DNA of 35,932 nucleotides. Origin: an uncultured Elusimicrobium sp. (GTDB lineage: Bacteria; Elusimicrobiota; Elusimicrobia; Elusimicrobiales; Elusimicrobiaceae). The stretch spans positions 1 to 35,932 of the forward strand of contig CAMZDW010000008.1 in assembly GCA_947305555.1 (NCBI GenBank), read 5' to 3'. The notes beneath the pieces were generated by a model. It made no database searches. It was given only the letters and a program-made list of their open reading frames with translations, and was not told where the DNA came from. Position numbers and translations under genes: made by a program. Positions 8,078-15,325 of this stretch are shown here, in pieces (the stretch's first letter is position 1; each line of letters starts with the position of its first letter).

Positions 8078-8178
8078 GTTGATAAAGAATGCTTCGATCC
8101 AGTAAGCACGTGGTATAGAAAAGGTTGGAAAACGACCGCTAAGTTCAAGGTAAGGAGTGAACATGGTCAGTACAAAAT

Positions 8179-8212
8179 GAACCCCTCAGTTGCGTAAACT
8201 GGGGGGTTCTTT
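8179..8212 (+). terminator. terminator of candidate ncRNA
   Basis: An uninterrupted 13-bp stem: GAACCCCTCAGTT (8179-8191) with AACTGGGGGGTTC (8197-8209), including one U-G pair, and a 5-nt loop. The tail TTTATGTTATT is only partly U-rich. Its first four bases are also used in the 5'/3' closing helix of the RNA. Confidence 0.85.
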
Positions 8213-8241
8213 ATGTTATTGCTAACAGGGGCTGAAAATTT

Positions 8242-8508
8242 CTACGGAATAGAATCCATAATTTTGCGCAGCTCTTCTTCGCTCTTATCACGCACTTCCA
8301 CGGTTTTCTCTTTCCCCTTGGCCCCTTTGACGATGATAATGCTGGGCTCTGCTACATTAAAAAAGTCGGCTAAAAAAGTTTTCATGAGCGCATTTGCTGC
8401 ATCATCATCCACCTTTTTGTTTTTAATTTTCACACGCAACACACTGCCAATACGGCTGATAACTTCGTTGCGCCCTGTGGTGGGAATTAAACGGACTTTA
8501 ATAATCAT
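8242..8508 (-). CDS. yggU: YggU / DUF167 family protein
   Basis: An 88-residue protein matching the DUF167 (UPF0235, YggU) family in length and pattern: an N-terminal VRLIPTTGRNEV strand, LRVKIKNKKVDDDAANALMKTFLADFF (the family's basic and VD..AN..L region), then IIIVKGAKGKEKTVEV. The molecular function of the family is not established. The start overlaps the yggS stop (ATGA at 8505-8508), and its Shine-Dalgarno GGAGGA lies inside the end of yggS, so translation is coupled. The yggS-yggU pairing is common in bacteria. Confidence 0.88.
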   Translation of the reverse strand: MIIKVRLIPTTGRNEVISRIGSVLRVKIKNKKVDDDAANALMKTFLADFFNVAEPSIIIVKGAKGKEKTVEVRDKSEEELRKIMDSIP

Positions 8509-9209
8509 ACTTCCTCCAAATTTTTAGCAAACAAACTACTGCCAATACGCGGTAAGGTTGACCCTTCTTCCACCGCAATTTCAAAATCTTCGCTCATGCC
8601 TAATGATAAATACCGCTCCGCACCGGGAGGGAAATCTTCATCAAAAGCGCGTTTAACGGAGGCAAATAACTCGCGCAGTTCCGTCTCGCTGGCTCCTTGG
8701 GGAGCGATGCCCATGTATCCGCATACATGCACGCGTGCCAACTGCTTCAACACTGTTGCCAATTGACGCGCTTGCGCTAAAGGCAAGCCGGATTGTGTTT
8801 CGCGCTGGGTCAGTTTTACCTGCACCAGGGCACGGAGCGTTTTTCCTTGCGGCACATTTTTTTCGAGAATTTGTGCGGTCTCTAAATCGTCCAGCGAATC
8901 AATAAAATCAAATAGCACTGCGGCTTTAGCCGCTTTGTTTTTTTGCAAATGACCAATGAAGTGTTTAACCGGATGAAATTTTGCAAAATCAGGATGCAGC
9001 CACCGTTTTTCTGCTTGTTGCACGCGCGACTCTCCCACGTGCTTAATAAGCCCTCGTTGCAAGAAAAAAAGCACGTCGTTATCTTTCGCGTACTTGGTTA
9101 CAGCTAACAAGGTGATATCGTCGGCCGTACGGCCTGTGCGTTGGGCTGCACTAAACAGGGCCGTCTGAACTTCGTGATAGTTTTGAAGGAGCGTTTGTTC
9201 CCTGTTCAT
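8505..9209 (-). CDS. yggS: YggS/PLPBP family pyridoxal-phosphate homeostasis protein
   Basis: A 234-residue TIM-barrel PLP carrier that regulates vitamin B6 and amino-acid homeostasis. Motifs: LLAVTKY with PLP-binding Lys39, GLIKHVGESRVQQAEKR, HFIGHLQKNKA, and the C-terminal phosphate-binding LSLGMSEDFEIAVEEGST..RIGSSLF. The start is set at 9209 because the upstream in-frame ATG (9227) lies inside the TATAAT box of its own promoter (9226-9231, minus strand), so it cannot be within the transcript. The gene is divergent from the MFS gene and translationally coupled to yggU. Confidence 0.95.
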   Translation of the reverse strand: MNREQTLLQNYHEVQTALFSAAQRTGRTADDITLLAVTKYAKDNDVLFFLQRGLIKHVGESRVQQAEKRWLHPDFAKFHPVKHFIGHLQKNKAAKAAVLFDFIDSLDDLETAQILEKNVPQGKTLRALVQVKLTQRETQSGLPLAQARQLATVLKQLARVHVCGYMGIAPQGASETELRELFASVKRAFDEDFPPGAERYLSLGMSEDFEIAVEEGSTLPRIGSSLFAKNLEEV

Positions 9210-9225
9210 AAAAATCCCTTGACAC

Positions 9226-9231
9226 ATTATA
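9226..9231 (-). promoter_or_regulatory. -10 box of yggS
   Basis: Perfect TATAAT on the minus strand, 16 nt before the chosen ATG at 9209. The -35 is not convincing. Confidence 0.55.
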
Positions 9232-9237
9232 CCAAAA

Positions 9238-9266
9238 TTTACTTTAATCCTGCAATTTCCTACAAT
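9238..9266 (+). promoter_or_regulatory. promoter of MFS gene, leaderless geometry
   Basis: TTTACT (9238-9243), 17-bp spacer, TACAAT (9261-9266), then 7 nt to the ATG at 9274. No Shine-Dalgarno can fit, so the mRNA should be leaderless. Confidence 0.6.
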
Positions 9267-9273
9267 ATCCTAT

Positions 9274-10524
9274 ATGACTATGCACCGCGCCACGCGCAAA
9301 GGGATAATCCTGGTTTCCATTGCTAACGGCTTGTTATTATTCGGGTACGGTTTATCACTGCCGTTTTTCACTATTTACCTCATTCACCAACGCCATTTAT
9401 CTCCGGCGGTGGCCGGGCTGGTTATTGCACTGGCGGGGCTGTCGCGTTGTGTTTCCAGCGCTATTAGCGGCGAGCTGGCCGACGTATTTGGCCGAAAACC
9501 CGTCATGCAATGGGGGCTTTTTTCGCAAATTATGGCTATGTTTGCGCTGGCCCTTTGTATTGAGTTCCAGGCCCAAGCGGCTTGGGTGCTTACTTGTTAT
9601 TTTTTTACCACCTTTTTAGGCGCTTTTTTCCGCCCGGCGGCAAATGCTTGGGTGACCGATCATACTACCCCCAAACAACGCGTGGAAGCGTTTGGGGTTA
9701 TTCGCATTGGGCTGAACCTGGGTTGGGCGTTGGGGCCGGCAGTGGGCGGATTTTTAGTGCGCTATTCCTATAGCTTGGCGTTTTATTTAACAGCCATTCT
9801 CTATGCAACCACCATTCTCTATTTGGGCCGTTTAATATCGGACCGCAAACGCCGCTCCGTAGCACGCAAAGCTAGTTTTGTGTCCACCCTGTTATCGCTC
9901 AAAGATACACGGCTGGCTAAAATTTGCCTCTATGTGGTGATGATTACGGCGGTTAATTCCCAGTTGGTGGTGGGGTTATCCATCCATTGTAAGCAGTATT
10001 TGCAAATGCCGGAATATTTTGTCGGTTGGTTTTTTACGATTAACGGTGCCGTGGCAGTCTTGTTGCAAACGGCTGCCTCGCGTATTATGAGCCGTATGCG
10101 CCTGACAACGGCCATGTGGTGGGGCTGCGCACTCTATGCGTTGGGATTTGGCTCCGTCGGATTTTTTGATACGTTTGCCTTGATCGCTTTGGGAGTATTT
10201 TTAGCCGGAGTAGGGGAATTACTCGTCAACCCGGGCGAACAGACCCTCGTTTCCAATATTGCTTCACGCGAAACACGCGGCCGTTATTTGGGGATGTTGA
10301 TGGTTTTTTACAATTTTGGTTCCGCCGTCGGATTTTTAGGGGCCGGGTTGTTGGGAGATTACGTGGCCCCGTTGTATTTGCCCGGCCCGTGGCTTATTGT
10401 AGGTGCGGTGGCGCTACTGGCCGGAGCCGGCTTTTGGGCGTTGCGCCGTGAGCTTACACCCGAAGAGGACGGGAAACAAACTGCCCCAGAATTGATAAAA
10501 AAAGATAAAATAATTTTAGGTTAA
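9274..10524 (+). CDS. MFS family transporter
   Basis: A 416-residue major facilitator superfamily permease with hydrophobic segments consistent with 12 transmembrane helices. MFS motif A is visible between helices 2 and 3 (GELADVFGRKPVMQWG), and a drug-antiporter-like region follows around GPAVGGFLV. These features fit the drug:H+ antiporter subgroup, but the substrate cannot be read from sequence. The C-terminus is cytoplasmic and charged. The start could be 9274 or the Met two codons on; the -10 box 7 nt upstream favours 9274. The next gene begins 15 bp downstream on the same strand. Confidence 0.88.
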   Translation: MTMHRATRKGIILVSIANGLLLFGYGLSLPFFTIYLIHQRHLSPAVAGLVIALAGLSRCVSSAISGELADVFGRKPVMQWGLFSQIMAMFALALCIEFQAQAAWVLTCYFFTTFLGAFFRPAANAWVTDHTTPKQRVEAFGVIRIGLNLGWALGPAVGGFLVRYSYSLAFYLTAILYATTILYLGRLISDRKRRSVARKASFVSTLLSLKDTRLAKICLYVVMITAVNSQLVVGLSIHCKQYLQMPEYFVGWFFTINGAVAVLLQTAASRIMSRMRLTTAMWWGCALYALGFGSVGFFDTFALIALGVFLAGVGELLVNPGEQTLVSNIASRETRGRYLGMLMVFYNFGSAVGFLGAGLLGDYVAPLYLPGPWLIVGAVALLAGAGFWALRRELTPEEDGKQTAPELIKKDKIILG

Positions 10525-10539
10525 TCCAAGGAGTCAAAC

Positions 10540-10758
10540 ATGAGAGGACTTATTTTTGCATTACTCACGTTAATACTGGGGGGTGTTTTAGGAATCGGGC
10601 TGGAGAAACTGGCCGGGTTTTTGCCTTCTCAACTGGCCGCTGCATTGACACGTGTTTACAGCGTGGGGATTCACCCCATCTCGGTTAATATCACGCTCTG
10701 TGGTATAGTGGGGCTTATCATTAGCTATTTGATTATTGAAAAATTTGTGCGGAAATAA
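10540..10758 (+). CDS. small membrane protein, DUF4321-like
   Basis: A 72-residue protein with two hydrophobic segments (about residues 4-22 and 48-67) separated by a short polar loop with SVGIHPISVNI. It resembles the DUF4321 family, small membrane proteins often found directly upstream of maf, as here. AAGGAG lies just before the start. The maf ATG follows after a single base, indicating co-transcription and probable coupling. No function is known for the family. Confidence 0.75.
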   Translation: MRGLIFALLTLILGGVLGIGLEKLAGFLPSQLAAALTRVYSVGIHPISVNITLCGIVGLIISYLIIEKFVRK

Positions 10759-10759
10759 T

Positions 10760-11317
10760 ATGCAGTTGGTTCTAGCTTCTAAATCGCCGCGGCGGATTGA
10801 AATATTAAAACAGTTGGGCAAGACGTTTGAAATTATTCCGTCCCAATGTCCGGAATTTTCGTTTTATAAACGTCCGTCGCTTCGAGTGGTGGATCTGGCT
10901 ACTCAAAAAGCATTTGATGTGGCGCGCAAGTATCCGGGTAAATATATCGTCGGAGCCGATACACTCGTTTTTTGCAAAGGGGAAATTATCGGCAAGCCCA
11001 AAAGTAAAGCGGATGCGTTGCGTATTCTGCGTAAATTAAACAATTCCTGGCAGTCGGTTTACACGGGTGTTTGTTTGATGTGTTTAGATGAACACAAAGC
11101 GCTTTACGGATATGAAGTGAGTAAATGTAAGGCGCGAAAGCTCAGTCAAGCACAGCTTCTGCACTTGGCCGGTAAACACATGGACAAAGCCGGAGCCTAT
11201 GCCGTGCAAGACGAGCAGGATCCGTTTATAGAGCGTATCGTCGGGAGTCGAAGCAACGTAGTCGGTTTCCCGGTAGAACTATTTGAAAAAATGTTTAAGG
11301 AGTTTTTAGCAAAATGA
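10760..11317 (+). CDS. maf: Maf family nucleoside triphosphate pyrophosphatase
   Basis: A 185-residue Maf/Ham1-fold enzyme that hydrolyses non-canonical or dTTP/UTP-type nucleotides to monophosphates (house-cleaning, linked to septum control). Motifs: N-terminal LASKSPRRIEILKQLG (substrate loop with the SxRR signature), GADTLVFCKGEIIGKP containing the catalytic Asp, the W-V-Y-TGV segment, and the C-terminal DKAGAYAVQDEQDPFIERIVGSRSNVVGFP. The start is ATG 10760, one base after the DUF4321-like stop. It overlaps trxB by ATGA (11314-11317). Confidence 0.94.
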   Translation: MQLVLASKSPRRIEILKQLGKTFEIIPSQCPEFSFYKRPSLRVVDLATQKAFDVARKYPGKYIVGADTLVFCKGEIIGKPKSKADALRILRKLNNSWQSVYTGVCLMCLDEHKALYGYEVSKCKARKLSQAQLLHLAGKHMDKAGAYAVQDEQDPFIERIVGSRSNVVGFPVELFEKMFKEFLAK

Positions 11318-12240
11318 CAGAAACAGAATTATTGATTATTGGCGCAGGCCCTGCCGGATGCAGTGCGGCTATTTACGCGGTGCGCGCCGGTATTAAAACC
11401 ATCGTAGCAGCCGGAGCTGTGCCGGGTGGACAACTTTTGCAAACAAGCGAAGTGGAAAATTACGCCGGATTTGAAAACCCCATCAGCGGTTTTGAACTGA
11501 TGGATGCCATGCATAAACAGTGCAAGCGTTTAGGGGTGGAATTTACCAGTGATGAAGTTATTAAGCTGGAAGGGGAAAACACCCCTTTCACCGTTACTTG
11601 TTCCGGCGGAAAAGTATATCAAGCCAAAAGCGTAATTATCGCGACGGGTGCAAAGGCGCGTTGGTTAGGCTTAGCGGAAGAAGAAAAATTTAAGGGAAAA
11701 GGTCTATCTGCTTGCGCAACCTGCGACGGATTTTTTATGCGCGGTAAAGAGGTGTGTATCGTTGGCGGCGGAAATACCGCTTTTGAGGATGCACTCTTTT
11801 TGGCACAGTTTTGTACAAAAGTAAGTTTGATTCACCGTCGAGATGCGTTTCGCGCTGATCAAGTAACGGTAGAGCAAGTGAAAAATAATCCGAAAATTGA
11901 ACTGGTGTTGAACAGTGTGCCGGTGCAAATTTTGGGGAGCGAAACCGTGGAAGGGGTGCGCGTGAAAAATGTACAAACCGGAGAAGAAAAAAATATTCCG
12001 TGTTCCGGTTTATTTGTAGCCATTGGCGCTGTCCCGCAGACGGAATTTTTGAAAAATTCGCTAGTTGCCCTATCGGATAATGGCTTGGTGCTTTCCAATG
12101 AACGCACTCACACAACGATAGAAGGTATTTATTCTGCCGGAGATTGTGCCGCCAAATATTACCGTCAGGCAATTATTGCAGCCGGGGCCGGGGCTAAAGC
12201 CGGTATTGAAGCGGCGGCCTTCATTAACAAAAATCGTTAA
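11314..12240 (+). CDS. trxB: thioredoxin reductase
   Basis: A 308-residue FAD/NADPH flavoprotein that reduces thioredoxin. It has the N-terminal FAD-binding GAGPAG (residues about 9-14), the redox-active CATC at Cys134-Cys137, the NADPH-binding GGGNTAFEDA, HRRDAFRA for NADPH 2'-phosphate recognition, and the C-terminal FAD motif GIYSAGDCA. Length and motif spacing match low-molecular-weight bacterial TrxB. It is translationally coupled to maf by a 4-base overlap. It would maintain cytoplasmic thiols and, indirectly, feed electrons to periplasmic disulfide handling of the many Cys-rich exported proteins. Confidence 0.97.
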   Translation: MTETELLIIGAGPAGCSAAIYAVRAGIKTIVAAGAVPGGQLLQTSEVENYAGFENPISGFELMDAMHKQCKRLGVEFTSDEVIKLEGENTPFTVTCSGGKVYQAKSVIIATGAKARWLGLAEEEKFKGKGLSACATCDGFFMRGKEVCIVGGGNTAFEDALFLAQFCTKVSLIHRRDAFRADQVTVEQVKNNPKIELVLNSVPVQILGSETVEGVRVKNVQTGEEKNIPCSGLFVAIGAVPQTEFLKNSLVALSDNGLVLSNERTHTTIEGIYSAGDCAAKYYRQAIIAAGAGAKAGIEAAAFINKNR

Positions 12241-12248
12241 AAAGGGAC

Positions 12249-12276
12249 TTGTATTTTTGTAAAAATATGATAAACT
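12249..12276 (+). promoter_or_regulatory. probable promoter of pilin gene 12316
   Basis: TTGTAT (12249-12254), 16-bp spacer, TAAACT (12271-12276), about 40 bp upstream of the pilin ATG. The organisation is similar to the promoter of the pilin at 17983. Confidence 0.45.
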
Positions 12277-12315
12277 ATAGAAAGCAGGATTAGGTTATAT
12301 TTTAGGAGGCCTTTT

Positions 12316-12801
12316 ATGAAAGGTTTTACATTAATTGAATTATTGGTAGTAGTACTAATTATTGGTATTCTATCTTCTGTGGCGTTACCGCAATATCAAA
12401 AATCGGTAGAAAAGTCACGCCAAGCAGAGGCATGGCAGACCCTGGCATCCATTAACAATGCCGTAAAAGTTGGCCAAATGGAAAAAGGCATAACAAGCGG
12501 CCTTGGTACCCTTACATGGGATGATCTGAGCTTGACGTTCATTCATGCATCTGGGAACAATGTGGGTTCTTCTGTGACGGGTATCTTAGGAACTGCAAAT
12601 GTCTTACAGGGGAAAGGGTTTTATTTCGTCGCGGCACCTAATGGAAGCTATGCAGTTCGTAACGGTGGACGTTACTCCTATACGTTACATTTACCGTTCG
12701 TTGGTGCTCGCGGATGCTCTGGAACTGACTGTGATAAAGTGGGTGCTAAGAGCAGTGGCTCTGCACCTTGTGTTACGGGCAGTGGTTGTAAGCCAATCTA
12801 A
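12316..12801 (+). CDS. type IV pilin-like protein
   Basis: A 161-residue prepilin with a minimal three-residue leader (MKG, cut before Phe), then FTLIELLVVVLIIGILSSVALPQYQ with Glu at +5. The helix continues into SVEKSRQAEAWQTL, nearly the same as in the 864 pilin. The C-terminus has CSGTDC and CVTGSGC, giving four Cys for disulfide loops, and is Gly/Ser-rich. AGGAGG (12304-12309) supports the start. It is a single gene with its own promoter and a strong terminator. It is a likely subunit of the pilus built by the 28-36 kb machinery. Pilin versus pseudopilin cannot be decided. Confidence 0.92.
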   Translation: MKGFTLIELLVVVLIIGILSSVALPQYQKSVEKSRQAEAWQTLASINNAVKVGQMEKGITSGLGTLTWDDLSLTFIHASGNNVGSSVTGILGTANVLQGKGFYFVAAPNGSYAVRNGGRYSYTLHLPFVGARGCSGTDCDKVGAKSSGSAPCVTGSGCKPI

Positions 12802-12821
12802 TCGCAAAGATGCATTTTGTT

Positions 12822-12856
12822 AAAAACATCCCCTGAATTTTCAGGGGATGTTTTTT
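12822..12856. terminator. bidirectional terminator between pilin and LPS operon
   Basis: Perfect 15-bp stem AAAAACATCCCCTGA (12822-12836) / TCAGGGGATGTTTTT (12841-12855) with loop ATTT, and a 7-T run on the plus strand. On the minus strand it would end the kdsA-cysE operon 10 bp beyond the last stop. Confidence 0.95.
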
Positions 12857-12865
12857 TGTTATTTG

Positions 12866-13687
12866 TTAGATTTTGCTGTTGGGGGGAACATCCTGCGTGA
12901 TCCATTGGTTGGCCCCAATGATACTGTCATGGCCAATGGTAATATTTCCCAGTACGGTTGTTTCGGCGTAAATGATTACGTTGTCTTCAATGTTAGGATG
13001 TCGTTTAATGCCTTTAACGGGATTGCCGTGTTCATCTAGCGGGAAGCTTTTGGCTCCCAACGTAACCCCTTGATAGAGTTTTACATTTTTCCCAATGACA
13101 CATGTTTCGCCGATAACGACCCCGGTTCCATGGTCAATAAAAAAAGAAGATCCAATATGTGCACCCGGATGAATATCAATGCCCGTAATACTGTGCGCGT
13201 ACTCCGTAACGATACGCGGTAGTAAACGCACCCCCAACGATTGCAACTGATGGGCTAAGCGTTGAAAAGTGACGGCCATAATGCCCGGATAACACAAAAG
13301 CGGTTCTATGGCATTCATAGCGGCCGGATCGCCTTCATAAGCGGCTTTTACATCACTTAAAATTAATTTTTGCACATGAGGCAGACAACTTAAAAATTGG
13401 CGTGTGATTAAAGTCGCTTTTTGTTCGCAAGCTTGGCAGTCGGTCGGCTCCTTGCAAACAAAACATAACGCATTTTTTATCTGTTTTTCCAGACGGCTAG
13501 CTAATGTTTTTAAGCAGTGGCTTTTATCCGGAGTGCAAACGAGTGGATATTGATACAGAAAATCACGCAAAGAGCGAAAAATATCTACCGTTTCTGTAGC
13601 CGAAGGAATGAAGGCCGCTTTTTCATAGAAATTTTTATCAAATGTAGTTTTTAATTCTGTTGTAATTTGTTCTGCCCAGTCTGCCAT
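12866..13687 (-). CDS. cysE: serine O-acetyltransferase with N-terminal Cys4 motif
   Basis: A 273-residue enzyme that would make O-acetylserine from serine and acetyl-CoA, the first step of cysteine synthesis. The C-terminal half is a left-handed beta-helix acyltransferase: GIDIHPGAHIGSSFFIDHGTGVVIGE with the catalytic His, then GVTLGAKSF, RHPNIEDNVIIYAETTVLGNITIG. The N-terminal helical part is long and carries Cys75-x2-Cys78-x5-Cys84-x2-Cys87 (CFVC..CQAC) plus Cys51 and Cys58. This looks like a zinc or Fe-S site and is unusual for the family as I know it. The protein ends at PPNSKI soon after the last hexapeptide coil. It is last in the kds-lpt operon, 9 bp after lptB. Confidence 0.9.
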   Translation of the reverse strand: MADWAEQITTELKTTFDKNFYEKAAFIPSATETVDIFRSLRDFLYQYPLVCTPDKSHCLKTLASRLEKQIKNALCFVCKEPTDCQACEQKATLITRQFLSCLPHVQKLILSDVKAAYEGDPAAMNAIEPLLCYPGIMAVTFQRLAHQLQSLGVRLLPRIVTEYAHSITGIDIHPGAHIGSSFFIDHGTGVVIGETCVIGKNVKLYQGVTLGAKSFPLDEHGNPVKGIKRHPNIEDNVIIYAETTVLGNITIGHDSIIGANQWITQDVPPNSKI

Positions 13688-13696
13688 GTTAAGCTC

Positions 13697-14416
13697 CTAC
13701 ATTTTAAAATCTTCACCCAAGTACAAACGCCGTGCGTTAGCATCATTTAGCAAGGTGTTTTGATCGCCCTCTACTAAAATTTTACCGTCATAAATGAGGT
13801 AAGCACGCTCCGTAAGTGGCAATGTTTCGCGCACGTTGTGATCGGTAATTAAAACGCCGATTCCTTTATCCTTGAGTTTAAAAATCATCTGGCGCAAATC
13901 AGCTACGGTAATCGGGTCAATTCCCACAAACGGCTCATCAAGCAAAATAATTTTAGGATTACTGATCATGCAGCGCGCAATTTCCATTCGGCGCTTTTCT
14001 CCGCCGGAAAGCGTCCACGCTTTTTGTTTGGCTAGTTTGGTAAGTCCAAATTCGTTTAGTAGTTCCTCTACTCGTTTTTTTTGCGCTTGTTTATCGTCCA
14101 AAATACGCTCCAAAACGGCTAATAAATTTTCTTCCACCGTAAGCCCTTTAAAAATAGTGGGTTCTTGTGCTAGGTAGCCTAGCCCGTGGCGTGCGCGTTC
14201 ATACATGGGTAATTCTGTTACATCTTTATCGTCAATAAACACGCGCCCGTTGGTCGGCCGGATAAAGCCTACCATCATGTAAAATGAGGTTGTTTTTCCT
14301 GCTCCGTTGGGCCCCAGCAGACCCACAATTTCCCCGGAGCGCACGTGAATATCCACGCCTTTTACTACCATGCGGTCTTTGTATACTTTTACTATTTTTT
14401 CGCTGCGTAATTGCAT
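13697..14416 (-). CDS. lptB: LPS export ABC transporter ATPase LptB
   Basis: A 239-residue ABC ATPase that powers LPS extraction from the inner membrane. Walker A GPNGAGKTT has Lys41. The Q-loop is in YLAQEPTIFKGLTVEEN, the signature is LSGGEKRRMEIAR, Walker B is IILLDEPFVGIDP, and the H-loop is in LITDHNVRETL. The LptB-specific features LAQEPTIF and HNVRETL separate it from amino-acid transport ATPases. It lies 9 bp downstream of the lptA-like gene. The permease genes lptF and lptG are not in the window. Confidence 0.96.
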   Translation of the reverse strand: MQLRSEKIVKVYKDRMVVKGVDIHVRSGEIVGLLGPNGAGKTTSFYMMVGFIRPTNGRVFIDDKDVTELPMYERARHGLGYLAQEPTIFKGLTVEENLLAVLERILDDKQAQKKRVEELLNEFGLTKLAKQKAWTLSGGEKRRMEIARCMISNPKIILLDEPFVGIDPITVADLRQMIFKLKDKGIGVLITDHNVRETLPLTERAYLIYDGKILVEGDQNTLLNDANARRLYLGEDFKM

Positions 14417-14425
14417 GTTAAATCC

Positions 14426-15325
14426 TTAAAATTTTGAATTGATTTTCTCGTCATTCAGTTGGGGGGAAACCACCCACCCTTGCACTTTTCCGTTAAGTTG
14501 AATGACCGTCCCTTCACTATCGCTTAGTACCTCATCGGCTATTATAGCAAATGTGCCCTGGTCCGTTTCTCCGTAAGCCAGCGGTCGTTGACCGACGGCC
14601 GAAGAGGTATTATGCTGTCCATCATACACAATGGTTTGTGCTTCTAAGTTGCGCTTTCCGTCGGAAAGTTTTGCATCTCCTTCCAGCAAAGCATAATTTT
14701 CTAACTGTTTAAAAGTTACTTTCTGGGCTTCCAGAGTATTAAGACCTTCTTCCGTGGGGCGCTCCATGTATACGTCGCCTTCCAGTACAAAAATTTTGGA
14801 AATTAAATCAAACGAAACCTGCCGAGCCCGTGCGGAAGCCGTTTGCTGCTTCTCATCCTGCAAACGGAGGTGTACTTGATTTTTCCCTGTGGCGGTTAAC
14901 GTCCCTGTTTGGGTGCGATAATTAAAACGTGCTTGGTCTGACCGGGCTTCATAAAAGGAACCGTTTAGTTCATTTTGCCGTAAAAAAACATTGCCTTTAG
15001 CAGTAAACAATTTTTTTGCTCGTTGGGAAAGCGCATAATCTGCCTTGAATTGATAAGCCCCGTTATCGTAAGACACATTGCCTTTAAATTCTTCTTCTTG
15101 TTTATCTTTGTAAATGATCCAGCTGTCACTTTGTACTAATCCACCCAATACCGGAGGAATTTGGGAAACGTTGGATTTTTTTTCTTTCAGCGAAGATTTA
15201 GCCGCCGATAAACGCGGCTTCACTGCCGGGGATGAAACAGCCGGTCCTTCTTTTTTAACCGTCGTGCAGGCAGTTAAAAACAACCCTACCAGGGAACAAA
15301 TAAGGTAAACGAAAATGCGGTTCAT
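14426..15325 (-). CDS. lptA: LptA/OstA-domain lipoprotein
   Basis: A 299-residue exported protein with a lipoprotein signal (LICSLVGLFLTAC, Cys20 lipidated). After a 40-residue Ser/Lys-rich linker the protein consists of OstA/LptA-type beta-jellyroll repeats: FKGNVSYDNGAYQFKADYAL, LFTAKGNVFLRQ, VLEGDVYMERP, EAQKVTFKQLENYALLEGDAKL, EAQTIVYDG, and a final IIADEVLS...VIQLNGKVQGWV. LptA forms the periplasmic bridge carrying LPS to the outer membrane and is usually soluble, so a lipid anchor is noteworthy. It overlaps the lptC stop by ATGA (15322-15325) and precedes lptB, the canonical order. It is longer than typical LptA and may supply a longer bridge. Confidence 0.85.
   Translation of the reverse strand: MNRIFVYLICSLVGLFLTACTTVKKEGPAVSSPAVKPRLSAAKSSLKEKKSNVSQIPPVLGGLVQSDSWIIYKDKQEEEFKGNVSYDNGAYQFKADYALSQRAKKLFTAKGNVFLRQNELNGSFYEARSDQARFNYRTQTGTLTATGKNQVHLRLQDEKQQTASARARQVSFDLISKIFVLEGDVYMERPTEEGLNTLEAQKVTFKQLENYALLEGDAKLSDGKRNLEAQTIVYDGQHNTSSAVGQRPLAYGETDQGTFAIIADEVLSDSEGTVIQLNGKVQGWVVSPQLNDEKINSKF

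Larger units (their letters stand above)
7795..8212 (+). ncRNA. candidate structured non-coding RNA (about 415 nt), family unknown
   Basis: A 613-bp stretch between genes (7628-8241) holds no credible reading frame, but has a strong promoter, a GC-richer body and a terminator. The ends pair: GTTC-TTTTGT-CTG (7797-7809) with CAG-ACAAAA-GAAC (8168-8182, bases 8171 and 8178 bulged), a 13-bp closing helix. Internal stems include TTCG-CATATGC / GCGCATG-CGAA (7921-7947), GCATC/GATGC (7971-7983), GTTC/GAAC capped by CCC/GGG (about 8006-8030), GCTG/CAGC (8050-8061), GGTTG/CGACC (8123-8137) and GTTCA/TGAAC (8142-8162). Size and closing helix resemble housekeeping RNAs, but I do not find the hallmark motifs of RNase P RNA, tmRNA or SRP RNA. 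No downstream plus-strand gene follows, so it is not a leader or riboswitch. Confidence 0.7.

Noticed and set aside
7994-8197. 67-residue plus-strand ORF inside the candidate ncRNA
   Set aside because: No ribosome binding site, composition unlike neighbouring proteins, and it would read through several RNA stems. It is a chance frame in GC-richer structured sequence.
7795-8212. RNase P RNA, tmRNA, SRP RNA or group II intron
   Set aside because: Size and closing helix fit, but the universal motifs were not found in the right places; GGAGGAAGTTGG (7866-7877) only loosely recalls the RNase P P4 strand. Left as unknown, and a covariance search could overturn this.
9210-9227. Upstream in-frame start of yggS at 9227
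   Set aside because: That ATG is part of the TATAAT box on the same strand, so it cannot be in the mRNA.
11735-12172. 145-residue minus-strand ORF antisense to trxB
   Set aside because: trxB has complete motifs on the other strand. This is a shadow frame.
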